Source: Nitrincola alkalisediminis
Lineage (GTDB): Bacteria > Pseudomonadota > Gammaproteobacteria > Pseudomonadales > Balneatricaceae
Assembly: GCF_009821115.1 (NCBI RefSeq)
Contig: NZ_VYTY01000007.1
Coordinates: forward strand, 1-64,000
Direction: 5' to 3'
DNA: 64,000 bases
A model generated the notes under the pieces. The model was not told the origin of the DNA. It made no database searches and saw only the letters and a program-made list of their open reading frames with translations. A program made the translations under genes and the position numbers. Of this stretch, positions 28,224 to 37,388 are shown one piece after another (position 1 is the first letter of the stretch; each line of letters opens with the position of its first letter).

Positions 28224-28390
28224 TGGGTCTTCTCCTTTTGGTTTCGTCGCCTTTCAGCTTAGCCAATCTGGCTAGGCTGAGGGAGAAGGCTCAATGAGTA
28301 TCAAGCGCAGGCACAGGGACAAAATTTCCGCTGCGCTCGTGTGTCATGACGAAAGGCTAACCCCTTTCTTGCTGTATTAAAGATGAGGGC
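28224..28390 (-). ncRNA. IS110 left-end non-coding region, possible bridge RNA
   Basis: About 165 bp directly 5' of the minus-strand transposase has no ORF. A long-range stem TTTCGTC (near 28241) with GACGAAA (near 28348) encloses inner stems including TTAGCCA/TGGCTA. IS110-group elements encode a bridge RNA of this size in the segment upstream of the transposase. Identity as a bridge RNA is inference from position and folding only. Confidence 0.35.
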
Positions 28391-28453
28391 AGGCCCCTCG
28401 GTTCCGGCAACCAGATGCAGGAATCAAACCGCCCTATGCGGCATGTATTAAGA

Positions 28454-28830
28454 GTGCATGTCGTGAGCGATAGGGAAAAAGGCAGTATGATTAACTGTCA
28501 GGTAAGTTCAGAAGAGATGAACGAAAGTGAACCGTCGATGAAGTGTCGATATGTAAAAAATGTTGTCGAAACTGGGAAATTAGCGTCTTCCCAGGACGAG
28601 TACAGACGTGAGCTGGAAACGGGCTGTGCGGCAACCGGCATAGAGGCGGCATGAATTCTGAGCAGGCTTTAGTATGGAACATGAGAACCTGTGGCTCTGA
28701 TGATAAGGGAGACGCACAAGTGGAGACCCAACGAGGTCAGAGTACCGATGCAGAGCGCAGGGGCGGACTGCTGCGTAGTAGAGAGTCAAAGCAAACTGAG
28801 GAGGAAGGGGAACTGCTGCCGGATTAATAA
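28454..28830 (+). ncRNA. Group II intron ribozyme fragment (5' domains)
   Basis: Starts GTGCATGTCG, one base off the GTGCG consensus. It contains stretches typical of bacterial group II intron domain I: GGCAGTATGATTAACTGTCA, AGTATGGAACATGAGAACC, CAAGTGGAGACCCAACGA, GAGTACCGATGCAGAG and GGGGCGGACTGCTGCGTAGT. No reverse transcriptase ORF or domain V follows, so it is a 5' remnant. The next 250 bp (28831-29078) hold only a palindrome. Confidence 0.6.
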
Positions 28831-29002
28831 GTGCTGAGTGGCGTTCAGTAGGCAGTTATAGATGCGGTTGCTCTGCTGTATAGCCGCCCTATTTGTTCTA
28901 TTTAGCGATCAAGAGTGAGTAAGCGCATTATACACGTTGATTGGTACTGAGTGCGTGATTTACACGCGTGAATATATAACTGAAGATCCGGATGCGATAT
29001 TC

Positions 29003-29020
29003 CGCAGATCCGGATCTGCG
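29003..29020. repeat. Perfect 18-bp palindrome
   Basis: CGCAGATCCGGATCTGCG is exactly self-complementary; its AGATCCGGAT half is repeated directly at 28984-28993. It lies ~60 bp before the membrane-protein pair at 29079 and could be an operator. Confidence 0.45.
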
Positions 29021-29078
29021 TGGGGCTGCTCAGTAAAGGGTTGTTCTACCACGATTACCGAATATTACTGATTAAGAT

Positions 29079-29453
29079 ATGGAAGATACGATACTTAAAT
29101 TACTAAAGCGTCTCATGCTCGTTGTAATCGGATCAGGTTTGCTGGGCAACGCTTTATACATACACGGGCTTTCATACTATGAAGGCTACATTGATCGATT
29201 TGGTTTTGAATATGGTTTTTTTCCATTACCAAGCTCTGATGTTCTGTTCTGGACTTACTCTGCAAGCAGAGAGCTAGGGGCTTCATCAATAATTGCAATT
29301 GCAAAATTTAAGTTGCCGATATTTTTAACAATATTAGGATCGGTTTATCTTCTTTCAAGAATTTGGATGGAATCTTCGGGTCAAAGCAAGAAGATAAAAA
29401 TACAGGCGCCTAGAAAACACAATATAAAATTATATAAAAAATATATAGTATGA
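29079..29453 (+). CDS. Small membrane protein, first of an overlapping pair
   Basis: 124 aa, low GC. Two hydrophobic helices are visible: ~11-30 (LMLVVIGSGLLGNALYIHG) and ~75-93 (KLPIFLTILGSVYLLSRIW), with a basic C-terminal tail. No family recognised. Its stop overlaps the next start by four bases (ATGA), so the two products probably act together, or the pair represents one gene split by a frameshift. Confidence 0.5.
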   Translation: MEDTILKLLKRLMLVVIGSGLLGNALYIHGLSYYEGYIDRFGFEYGFFPLPSSDVLFWTYSASRELGASSIIAIAKFKLPIFLTILGSVYLLSRIWMESSGQSKKIKIQAPRKHNIKLYKKYIV

Positions 29454-29947
29454 GAGAAAATAATAAAGCAATTTTTTATCTTTTTTATGTGCCATTACGG
29501 TGGCTTATCCTTAAAGAGCAGTCCCTGATGGCTTTTGTTGCATCGTACTTTTCTTTAATTGTTTTGTTCTTCATCCCCATATTTCTCTTCATTTGGGTTT
29601 ATTTTCCAATGATAGGGGTAGAGCATGGCAGAAGTGTCGCTGAATCACGTATAAAATATTACAAAGAGAACCTTTGTGGTAATGAAGATAATTATTGGAG
29701 CGCTTGTATGGATTTATCCACCTCGCACATCAGCTCATATAAAACTCCAGAAGTTGTCAGTGGCCGTCTTATATTTCGGAGTGGTAATTTTCTGGGATTA
29801 TACACAAAAGGTGGGCCTGTAACGATGTCTATGCCAGATAATTTTTATCATTTATCTAGTGCCAATGATCGTTACAAAGGTAACGTGGAAAAACGTATAC
29901 CAAGTCAATCCAGTTCGCCTGCTGAGGAATGCAGGCCGGACTGTTGA
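29450..29947 (+). CDS. Membrane-anchored protein, second of the overlapping pair
   Basis: 165 aa. One long hydrophobic stretch at ~28-56 (FVASYFSLIVLFFIPIFLFI) followed by a ~105-residue region with two Cys, likely periplasmic. The first 27 residues would be cytosolic. Unrecognised. The last ~15 residues (SSSPAEECRPDC) look like read-through into neighbouring DNA, so the natural C-terminus may have been lost. Confidence 0.5.
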   Translation: MRENNKAIFYLFYVPLRWLILKEQSLMAFVASYFSLIVLFFIPIFLFIWVYFPMIGVEHGRSVAESRIKYYKENLCGNEDNYWSACMDLSTSHISSYKTPEVVSGRLIFRSGNFLGLYTKGGPVTMSMPDNFYHLSSANDRYKGNVEKRIPSQSSSPAEECRPDC

Positions 29948-29970
29948 TGCCGCATTTTATATAAGCGTGT

Positions 29971-30060
29971 GTGCTAGGCATGGCAGTTAACTAGCGAGGT
30001 GAAAGTCCTCGTACTAGGTATTCGCAGAGCCGAAGGTTAGCCAAAGGGCAAGGTTATGGT
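29971..30060 (+). ncRNA. Second group II intron 5' fragment
   Basis: GTGCTAGGCATGGCAGTTAA is followed by a GCGAGG-TGAAAGT-CCTCG hairpin and GCCGAAGGTTAGCCAAAGGG, a pattern common at the 5' ends of bacterial group II introns and unlike the copy at 28454. It is cut short by the ISAs1 remnant. Confidence 0.5.
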
Positions 30061-30480
30061 CGTGAGGTCGTGGGCGGAGGAGGCTCAAGGCAAAATCGCA
30101 GATTTTGGTGAAGCGCATCTTGAATGGTTGAAGTGCTACGGCGATGTTGAGAATGGAATTCCGAGTCACAATACGATTGCCTGCGTGATCGCAAGGTTGA
30201 ATCCGAGTCAGATGCAAACATGTTTTTCTGAATGGATGAAAAGCTGCCATACATTAATAGAAGGCAGCATTATTGCGATTGATGGAAAGACGCTTCGTAA
30301 CTCTTACGACAAGAGTCGTCGACACGGTGCAATCCATATGATTAGTGCATTTTGTATTGAAAGTAGTATGATGATTGAACAACTGAAAAACAGCGGAAAA
30401 AAGCAATGAGATAACGGTGATTCCAGAGTTGTTAAAATTGTTAGAAATCCGAGGATGCCTTTTGACACTTGATGCGTTTA
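30059..30480 (+). pseudogene. ISAs1-family transposase remnant
   Basis: Codes for the family's central section: IADFGEAHLEWLK, ENGIPSHNTIACVIARLNP and the catalytic-Asp motif IAIDGKTLRNSYDKSRR. The frame breaks at an A-run near 30400 and continues in the next frame with EITVIPELLKLLEIRGCLLT. It ends abruptly before the second catalytic Asp. Both termini are missing. From 30481 to 30717 nothing recognisable is seen, only AT-rich DNA. Confidence 0.8.
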
Positions 30481-30717
30481 GCTGTAAATTCGATAATTTA
30501 AGTGATAAATTTCAAGCTTTTTTACAATTTTGGTGTCCTAAATACGCTCCTGATTTCGTCAAAAAATTCTTTGGGGGCTGGTTTTAGTGAATGTTTTATT
30601 TCTGATGTTCTTGATTTTTTATCCATAAAGCAAATAAAAATAAAATTTTTTAATATGGTTTGATTCAGGATTTTCTATTGGATTGTTGATGAAGTGACTT
30701 GATAGATAAATAAAATA

Positions 30718-31023
30718 ATGAAAGAGCTTAATATACCTTTATATAAAAAAGATCGTTTTGGCTACCTAAAAAATTTAGCGTTGCTTATTATAGTAGCCTG
30801 CTTGGTAGTTCGGCCTAACTCAATTTTCGGTGCTATTGTTGCATCCATATTAATTGTCCCTATGTTTTTGTTTTGGCTTAGCTTCTCTTCATGGTGGTTT
30901 AGGAGGTTTTCTGGTAGTAAGCTAATGGGGATGTTGTTTTATTTTTTAATTTTTTTATTTATTATGTTTATATATGAATTCGCGATTCCATTTTTAAATC
31001 CTTACATAGAGAGTTTTTTTTGA
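30718..31023 (+). CDS. Small polytopic membrane protein, unknown
   Basis: 101 aa, very hydrophobic, AT-rich. Three predicted helices: ~18-34, ~38-58 and ~70-92 (GMLFYFLIFLFIMFIYEFAI), with a basic N-terminus. No clear Shine-Dalgarno sequence. Not recognised; could be a toxin-like or orphan island gene. Confidence 0.45.
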   Translation: MKELNIPLYKKDRFGYLKNLALLIIVACLVVRPNSIFGAIVASILIVPMFLFWLSFSSWWFRRFSGSKLMGMLFYFLIFLFIMFIYEFAIPFLNPYIESFF

Positions 31024-31212
31024 AGAGGTAGAGTTGGTTTTATTATGCTGTTTTGGATATTTTATGCTTATTATTGCTTTATATAATATGTAGCTGATGT
31101 CTCAATTTCCTCCATTTTTTATTCAAATTAAGCGATTTATTTTAATTTTTATTCCACTCAATTAATAATGCCGATTATGTCTTTTTAGCTGATCATGGAG
31201 GGCTAACACTAC

Positions 31213-31458
31213 ATGAAATTAAAACCATTTTTGCTAATTACATTGCTTTGTGTGTTTTGCTTAATCTTAGGTGCAAGTTACACTCTTGGCTTTAAAACAT
31301 TATCTGTCTCGTCTGATTTGAGTTGCAGGGCTATTTGTGGTTTAGGATTGCTTTTCTCTCATTTCTTTGGCCCCCAAATAGGCAATTATATTGTTGGTCT
31401 TATCTGGTCAGCAATCGGTTTGTCTTTGTTTGGGTTTGCATATCGTTTTTCTCGATAG
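31213..31458 (+). CDS. Small membrane protein, unknown
   Basis: 81 aa; GGAGGG a few bases before ATG 31213 supports translation. Two hydrophobic segments, ~5-26 and ~42-76, the second Gly-rich with a short break (SHFFGPQIG). The three Cys in the first half may indicate a lipid or redox role, but no family is recognised. A DUF924 gene fragment follows. Confidence 0.5.
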   Translation: MKLKPFLLITLLCVFCLILGASYTLGFKTLSVSSDLSCRAICGLGLLFSHFFGPQIGNYIVGLIWSAIGLSLFGFAYRFSR

Positions 31459-31502
31459 CTTCACTTATCAGTAATTCCAAAGCGACCCTAATATTATTAT
31501 CT

Positions 31503-31601
31503 AATCGTTTTGGATACTACCCGCACCGAAATGACATATTGGGCCGGAGGCCTCCTCCTGAAGAAATCGAATTTCAAAACCATCCAAACTCAAACGTTTA
31601 A
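31503..31601 (+). pseudogene. C-terminal fragment of a DUF924 gene
   Basis: Translates as NRFGYYPHRNDILGRR then EEIEF to a TAA, aligning with the last ~33 residues of the intact DUF924 protein at 40870-41406 (DRFGRYPHRNQILGRE). Nothing of the N-terminal part is present upstream. It marks the boundary of the island with the LysR-dsdA region. Confidence 0.75.
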
Positions 31602-31602
31602 A

Positions 31603-32517
31603 CTACTCTAGTACCTTCGACACCTCACATTGCACCCCAATCCATTGAACCAAGGCAAGTATATGAGGATCTTCCATTCGAGCTTCAGAAACTCTTAACC
31701 AGTAACTGGCAGGTGACATCACCCTTTCACAGGGGGCGATGAGTCGACCCGATTTCAAGTTATCCTGTACAAGTGAGAGGCGAGCCATTGCAACGCCGAG
31801 GCCTGCAGCGGCGGCTTCAATGGCCATATCAACACGGTTAAAGTAGTAATGATCCGCATTTTGAAGTGGCTGGATTTGCATTTGCGTAAGCCAAACGTTC
31901 CATTCGCTATGTCGATCAGCATTCGCCCAAGCTTCGGTATCATGGAGGAAGGCAATGTCTTGCCAAGCCTCTGCTGCAGTCCAATCCCGGTTGCCGCGAT
32001 AATGGGGTGACATAACGGGAAGTAAATATTCATTCATCATAAACCTTACGTTATGTTCACTCGCTCGATGGCTTGGGCTGTAGTCGATGGCGATATCGTA
32101 GTCTAAAGGTGCATCGTCTAAGACACTGAGCGCCGCGAGCACTTCGACCCTAATGAAGGGATGAGTTCGATGAAACTCGGTTAAGCGAGGTATCAGCCAA
32201 TGAAGTGCAAAGGAGGGCGTGGCTTTAAGGCGAATGATACGTTCGGTGTCCCGAGTCTTAACAGAGTCGACCGCAAGGGCGAGTGTGTTAAGCGGTTGAA
32301 CAATGTTTGCGAATAGGGTTTCTCCGGTTGCTGTCATTTTGAGCGAGCGAGCACTGCGAACAAACAAAGGCGAACCTATTTCTTCTTCCAGCTTACGAAT
32401 TTGTTGACTGATGGCCCCTGTGGTCACACAAAGCTCATCAGCTGCGCGCGAAAAGCTCATTAAACGTCCCACCACCTCAAAAATTCTTAATGCGGTTAGG
32501 GTTCTGGCGTTTAACAT
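31603..32517 (-). CDS. LysR-family regulator, DsdC/GcvA-like
   Basis: 304 aa. N-terminal HTH (MSFSRAADELCVTTGAISQQ) and C-terminal periplasmic-binding-like effector domain (~90-300). GcvA-type sequence features (ATPSFALHWLIPRL). It is divergent from dsdA across a 165-bp gap, the usual arrangement for a D-serine-responsive activator DsdC, so it most likely controls dsdA. Confidence 0.85.
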   Translation of the reverse strand: MLNARTLTALRIFEVVGRLMSFSRAADELCVTTGAISQQIRKLEEEIGSPLFVRSARSLKMTATGETLFANIVQPLNTLALAVDSVKTRDTERIIRLKATPSFALHWLIPRLTEFHRTHPFIRVEVLAALSVLDDAPLDYDIAIDYSPSHRASEHNVRFMMNEYLLPVMSPHYRGNRDWTAAEAWQDIAFLHDTEAWANADRHSEWNVWLTQMQIQPLQNADHYYFNRVDMAIEAAAAGLGVAMARLSLVQDNLKSGRLIAPCERVMSPASYWLRVSEARMEDPHILALVQWIGVQCEVSKVLE

Positions 32518-32682
32518 TCAATTGGCTCCAAAAATTCCTAGCTCATCAGTGTGCGTTGAGTTCTTGTGACAATATCCTTGTGTTTAGAAAAACTAAAGAT
32601 AGGTTTAATAACTATCGTTTGATGGTCGCGTTAAATCAAGCAATACTTGGCGTATTAACTCTATAAATACAGGTCAGTATTC

Positions 32683-33993
32683 ATGATTAACCTCTCAATA
32701 ACCCAAGAACAACAAAGCCAGATCAGGCAAGGACAACCATTACTCTGGCTAAACCCAAAGTATCAAGAGCCTTCCTCTGCACCTGCAAAGCCCGATGTGC
32801 TAGAGATGTATGAAGCGCAAGCACGTTTAGCGCGTTTTGCGCCTGTATTATGTCAGTTGTTTCCTGAGCTTGCCGTTAGTGATGGGATTATTGAGTCTCC
32901 ATTGTTGTTGGTGCCTCATTTACATCAGGTAATAACGCCCATGGGTGCTCGCACTTTGATTAAAGCCGATCATGGTTTGCCAGTCGCTGGCTCGATAAAA
33001 GCGCGAGGCGGTATTCATGAGGTGCTGTGTTTTGCTGAACAGTTGGCGCTAGAACATCAAGTTCTAAAAGATATCCATGACGATTATCAAAAAGTACTGC
33101 AGCCAGAGGTTCGGTCGCTTTTCGGTCAGTATGAAATAGCGGTGGGTAGCACGGGAAATCTTGGGCTTAGTATTGGCATTATTGGGGCGGCACTTGGTTT
33201 TCAGGCCACCGTGCATATGTCGGTAGATGCAAAAGAGTGGAAAAAAGACCGTTTGCGTAAGCGCGGTGTGAAAGTGGTTGAGCACGATGCAGACTATGGC
33301 GCTGCGGTTGCAGCGGGACGAGCGGAGGCGGAGGCGAACCCGCGCAGTTATTTTGTGGATGATGAGAACTCACCGAGATTATTTATGGGATACGCAGTGG
33401 CCGCATTACGCTTAAAGGCACAGCTGGAGGAGCAACAGATTGCGGTTGACTCGGATCATCCTTTATTCGTCTATCTTCCAGCGGGTGTGGGTGGTGCGCC
33501 AGGTGGAATTACCTTTGGTTTGAAAGCGATGTTTGGTGAGCATGTGCATTGCTTTTTTGCTGAACCCGTTCAGGCTCCTTGTATGTTATTGGGTATGGCG
33601 GGTAGGCCAGGAGCGGAGCCAGTGAGTGTGTACGAGTTTGATTTAACGATTGATACTGAAGCGGATGGTTTAGCTGTAGGTCAGGCGTCTCAGTGGGTTT
33701 GTGATGCGATTCGAGATCAGTTGGCAGGGGTCTATACAGCGGAGGATGCTGCTTTGTACCAGCATTTACTTCAATTGAAAAAGCTGGAAAACATCGAGGT
33801 GGAGCCGTCAGCGGCGATTGGATGCTTAGGGCCTCAGATGCTGAATACGCCAGAGGGTAGGGCATGGATTCGGAACCATCAATTGGAGGAAGTAATGGAC
33901 AAGAGTACGCATTTGATTTGGACAACGGGTGGATCTTTTGTTCCGAAGGAAGAATATCAGGCGTTTATTGATAAAGCGATCCGTTGTGTTTGA
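32683..33993 (+). CDS. dsdA: D-serine ammonia-lyase
   Basis: 436 aa, fold-type II PLP enzyme. The Schiff-base Lys is in AGSIKARGGIHE (~residue 108); GSTGNLGLSIG and PAGVGGAPGG bind phosphate and substrate. It deaminates D-serine to pyruvate plus ammonia, allowing growth on or detoxification of D-serine. The divergent LysR gene probably activates it. Length and motifs match DsdA well. Confidence 0.93.
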   Translation: MINLSITQEQQSQIRQGQPLLWLNPKYQEPSSAPAKPDVLEMYEAQARLARFAPVLCQLFPELAVSDGIIESPLLLVPHLHQVITPMGARTLIKADHGLPVAGSIKARGGIHEVLCFAEQLALEHQVLKDIHDDYQKVLQPEVRSLFGQYEIAVGSTGNLGLSIGIIGAALGFQATVHMSVDAKEWKKDRLRKRGVKVVEHDADYGAAVAAGRAEAEANPRSYFVDDENSPRLFMGYAVAALRLKAQLEEQQIAVDSDHPLFVYLPAGVGGAPGGITFGLKAMFGEHVHCFFAEPVQAPCMLLGMAGRPGAEPVSVYEFDLTIDTEADGLAVGQASQWVCDAIRDQLAGVYTAEDAALYQHLLQLKKLENIEVEPSAAIGCLGPQMLNTPEGRAWIRNHQLEEVMDKSTHLIWTTGGSFVPKEEYQAFIDKAIRCV

Positions 33994-34111
33994 TGCTTGC
34001 AGAGCCATCCCTTATCCTAGGGTAGCGCTAGGTGTTGTGTCATCATAATGCTGGGTGATATATGGGCTTTTTGAATATTTCGGTAATTTTGGCTTTTGAT
34101 AGGGGTGTTTA

Positions 34112-34537
34112 ATGCTAGGGAAATGCTTGTGTGGTCAAACCGTATTTGAATTGGATTTGCCAAAAGTTAGAGCTTATCAATGTCATTGCACTTTGTGCCG
34201 AGCCCAGAGTGGAACTTCTTCAAATTTGGGTACGATAGTCCCGGAGGCAAAATTCTCGTGGGTGTCAGGTCGCAGTCATATTAAGAGTTGGGTCAAGGAG
34301 TCGGGTTTTACATCCGATTTCTGTAGCAATTGTGGCTCACCGGTTCCCAATATGCTTCGAGGAATGCCTTATTACTGGGTTCCGGTTGGTGCGCTCATCG
34401 ATGCCGCTTCTGTCGAGGTTATTGCGCATCTTTGTACAAGCTCAAAAGCGACTTGGGATTCGATTGCGGATAACGCGGTGCAGTATGCGGATCTACCCGA
34501 TATAAAAACCTTTATTAATGAGTTAAATGCAGAGTGA
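34112..34537 (+). CDS. GFA-family zinc protein
   Basis: 141 aa. Three cysteine clusters of the GFA/CENP-V fold: CLCG near the N-terminus, CHCTLCR at ~29-35 and CSNCGSPV at ~76. The family is named for glutathione-dependent formaldehyde-activating enzyme, but most members have no proven activity. It is a single-domain protein with no neighbours in formaldehyde metabolism. Confidence 0.85.
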   Translation: MLGKCLCGQTVFELDLPKVRAYQCHCTLCRAQSGTSSNLGTIVPEAKFSWVSGRSHIKSWVKESGFTSDFCSNCGSPVPNMLRGMPYYWVPVGALIDAASVEVIAHLCTSSKATWDSIADNAVQYADLPDIKTFINELNAE

Positions 34538-34576
34538 GAAGCGAAAGGCGTTATTATAAACGGATTGGGGTCTAGG

Positions 34577-34960
34577 ATGAGTTATATTTTTTTGGCATAT
34601 ATGCACCTTGCCACGGTTGTGCCTGCATTTTTGCTAGGGACGTTTTTATTGTTAGACAGAAAAGGCACGTCGAAGCATAGAGCGCTAGGAAAGGTCTATA
34701 TGTTGCTCATGCTGTCAACTGCGTTCATTACGCTGTTTATGACCGCACAGGTTGGCCCGACATTATTGAGTCATTTTGGCTTTATACATTTATTCAGTTT
34801 TGTGGTGCTCTATTCGGTACCTGCGGCATTTTTTGCGGCGCGCAATAATGATTATAGAGCGCATCAATATAATATGATTGGTGTCTATGTCGGTGGTATT
34901 CTGATTGCGGGCGGGTTTGCGTTTGCGCCGGGTCGGCTTTTGCATACTTGGTTGTTCTAG
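34577..34960 (+). CDS. DUF2306-like integral membrane protein
   Basis: 127 aa from ATG 34577 (a TTG four codons upstream is weaker). Four predicted helices; the KHRALGKVYMLLM motif after helix 1 and the conserved RAHQYNMIG before the last helix are family marks. Function unknown. The next 272 bp (34961-35232) hold no gene. Confidence 0.65.
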   Translation: MSYIFLAYMHLATVVPAFLLGTFLLLDRKGTSKHRALGKVYMLLMLSTAFITLFMTAQVGPTLLSHFGFIHLFSFVVLYSVPAAFFAARNNDYRAHQYNMIGVYVGGILIAGGFAFAPGRLLHTWLF

Positions 34961-35232
34961 AGTGGTGCTGGGTTTTGATTGTTTGCAAGAGTAGGGCGAT
35001 GTCGCTGCTTTTGTAAACTTTGGTTGAACTATCTGACTGTTAATTGTTAAGATTTCCGCTTTATAACAAGGAAGCCGTCGTTGCTTCATGGATGAACGTC
35101 ACATTTTGCTGAGCCAAACGGCCATCAGCCTTGTTCTTCTATGAGCATCAGTCCTGCTAAACAGTAGGTTACATTGATGTTTTCACAAAAATCTTCATGC
35201 GTTAATACTCCCTCATCCAATGAGGTCATGTT

Positions 35233-36525
35233 ATGACCCCCTTTGTTAGCCATTGCTATGCCTCACGAGGGGCGGAACAGGTGGGCCTGATTGCCGCAGC
35301 GCTTTGCTTGGAGCGAAAGGATTATGAGGTGCTGGTCATAGATGCCCTGAGTACGAAGGGGTATCAGTTTTTCTGGTCCGATTCGGTGTTGCCGGCAGCC
35401 TCTTGGGTAAAGCAATATCCAGATCAAGCTGCATATGCTGCGGCATTGGTGCGCTCACTAAGTGATGGGCAGCAGCGTGTTGCGCTGGGTGTGATGACAA
35501 GGCTGGCGGGTTCGGGTGATGCAGCAGAGCAAGATAAAAACTGGCTTCAGATCGAAGAGCTCGGCTCCATCACTCCCTTGGATGCGCAATTCGGTGTTCA
35601 TCCGAAGAAAAATGTCCCTGATGCACTGCGCGAGGCGCTGTTCGGTCACAGTGATCCGACTGAGGCCGATTCTGTCGAGTTTGGTGATGAAGTCCCGCCG
35701 CTGGTCACTTATGCAGTGCTAGATGCCGCCAAAATGCCTTATTTGCTAACCAGTTTGCTGGAAGACTCGGGTCTTCGGCATCAGTCTTTGTTTCAGGGTA
35801 AAGCACAAGAAGATCTGGCCGAGTACGCACCCTACTTAGTCGAGCTAGCCGAGGACAACGATTTTACTCGTCGTCTGTTTACTGGCCCTGATGGCGTGTG
35901 TGGTCTTTGGGACAAGGAACTCGGTATTTTTCTGCGTTCGAGGGCTGGGTTTGATGCGGTACGTAAGCATCTGCGTAAATTTACAAAGGTGCAGGATGAA
36001 GATGGGAAGTGGTTTTATTTCAGGTTTTGGGAGGGGGCGTGCCTGCGTGGCTTTTGTGAAAGGCTTGATCATCAAATGGCCAGCAATATGTTATCGCTAA
36101 ATGGCAGCCCAATAATCATCCTAGCCGCACTGCGCCAGAGTGTTTACAGATTAAGTCTGAAGTCTTTGGCGGAGGCTCGACCGTTCGTGTTGTCTGGAGC
36201 TTTGCTACAAGACCTGCGTAAAGCACGTGCAGAGGCTTTCCTATGCGAAACTCTGGCTTGGATGAAATCTCACTATGCTGATCTTCCGACAGATGACGAA
36301 ATAATGGCGTCGTTTAGGTGCGAATTGCCGTACCTTGAGAGCCATGCCATACGGTCTGCCTATGCTATTCGTTACGCTCTGGCCGGTTTTGTTTTGCTTG
36401 GAGCTCGATACGAACCCTTTGATGAGCAAATGCGGAAAACACTTGAACAAAGCGACCGCGATGATGCTAGACGTGCAGAGGACTTTTTACGGATGGTCCA
36501 GACACAAATAAGGTCAAGCCTATGA
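35233..36525 (+). CDS. DUF4123 protein, probable type VI secretion effector adaptor
   Basis: 430 aa. Residues ~155-275 match the DUF4123 domain: YAVLDAAKMPYLL, SLFQG, then APYLVELAEDNDF and FYFRFWEGACLRGF. DUF4123 proteins (Tap/TEC type) load cognate effectors onto VgrG spikes. The first ~150 residues and the C-terminal helical part are less conserved and may recognise the cargo. It overlaps the next gene by four bases (ATGA), making a coupled three-gene unit. No vgrG or other T6SS structural gene is in the window. Confidence 0.8.
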   Translation: MTPFVSHCYASRGAEQVGLIAAALCLERKDYEVLVIDALSTKGYQFFWSDSVLPAASWVKQYPDQAAYAAALVRSLSDGQQRVALGVMTRLAGSGDAAEQDKNWLQIEELGSITPLDAQFGVHPKKNVPDALREALFGHSDPTEADSVEFGDEVPPLVTYAVLDAAKMPYLLTSLLEDSGLRHQSLFQGKAQEDLAEYAPYLVELAEDNDFTRRLFTGPDGVCGLWDKELGIFLRSRAGFDAVRKHLRKFTKVQDEDGKWFYFRFWEGACLRGFCERLDHQMASNMLSLNGSPIIILAALRQSVYRLSLKSLAEARPFVLSGALLQDLRKARAEAFLCETLAWMKSHYADLPTDDEIMASFRCELPYLESHAIRSAYAIRYALAGFVLLGARYEPFDEQMRKTLEQSDRDDARRAEDFLRMVQTQIRSSL

Positions 36526-37388
36526 CGACTCAAGAGATACTTCCTCCCAATGATGCTTCTCGACAGGATTTTGATGCGGTGGTCGCACCCTGTTCGGGCG
36601 AGCTCACGGTTTCACTCCATTATGGCAACGATGCGGATACCCTGCTGCCATATATGCGCGACAGCAAAGTGCTGATCGGGGGTGAAGTTACAGTGAAAAT
36701 TTCTGGCCCGATTCGGCGAGAGGAGACTACAAACACCGGAGAAGTTACGTTTTCCAATATCCCGTGTGGACACTACATGATCGAAACTCTGTTTACGGGA
36801 ACGGATGCGCTGGTGGAGAGAGCTTTGCTAGAGGTCGGTAGTACGAGGTGGGCTTTCATCGAAAAGGTGAAGTCCTTTGACGGTAAAATGTCGATGAGGC
36901 GTGGAACCAACAAGTGCAATTTTTTTGTCTACGATATGATTGAGCAAGTGTATGGCAGCTCCCCAGCCTATACTTATGCGCGTCGGTTGAGTTGGCTTAG
37001 GGGGGATAATACTGTCCCGGCATTGGCGCGTCATTGGGCTGAAGAAAATAACTCCGAATCCGATCCAACACCTGAGTGGCACAACATCCAATTTCGGAAC
37101 GGGCGCAATCCTGTATCGCCAGGATCAATTCTGGCGATTGAATCGGAAAGTGCTTTGGCATCCGGTCATGTTGGCATTATCGCATATCCAAAGGGCGGCA
37201 TTGGACTTGCGCAAGTGACTAACGCCTGTCATCACACTGTTGTGATTATGCAGGGTAGGACGATTTCGGCTAATAGTGAAGATGTAGTTAATAATGACTG
37301 GGGCTTCCGTACGAGTGTAAATGACGGTCAAAACAGCATAAATTACCCATCGGCAGGAGTTGAAGTAAAGATTGAGGAGGGCGAGTGA
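36522..37388 (+). CDS. Putative T6SS amidase-like effector (NlpC/P60-type)
   Basis: 288 aa without signal peptide. Residues ~28-105 look like a Cna-B/Ig-like beta domain (GEVTVKISGP ... GEVTFSNIPCGHYMIE). The C-terminal part has a papain-like amidase arrangement: Cys132 in NKCNFFVYDM and His216 in SGHVGIIAYP, with PGSILAIE before the His as in NlpC/P60 and CHAP enzymes. This predicts peptidoglycan cleavage in a rival's periplasm. It overlaps both the adaptor and the immunity candidate by four bases. Confidence 0.68.
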   Translation: MTTQEILPPNDASRQDFDAVVAPCSGELTVSLHYGNDADTLLPYMRDSKVLIGGEVTVKISGPIRREETTNTGEVTFSNIPCGHYMIETLFTGTDALVERALLEVGSTRWAFIEKVKSFDGKMSMRRGTNKCNFFVYDMIEQVYGSSPAYTYARRLSWLRGDNTVPALARHWAEENNSESDPTPEWHNIQFRNGRNPVSPGSILAIESESALASGHVGIIAYPKGGIGLAQVTNACHHTVVIMQGRTISANSEDVVNNDWGFRTSVNDGQNSINYPSAGVEVKIEEGE

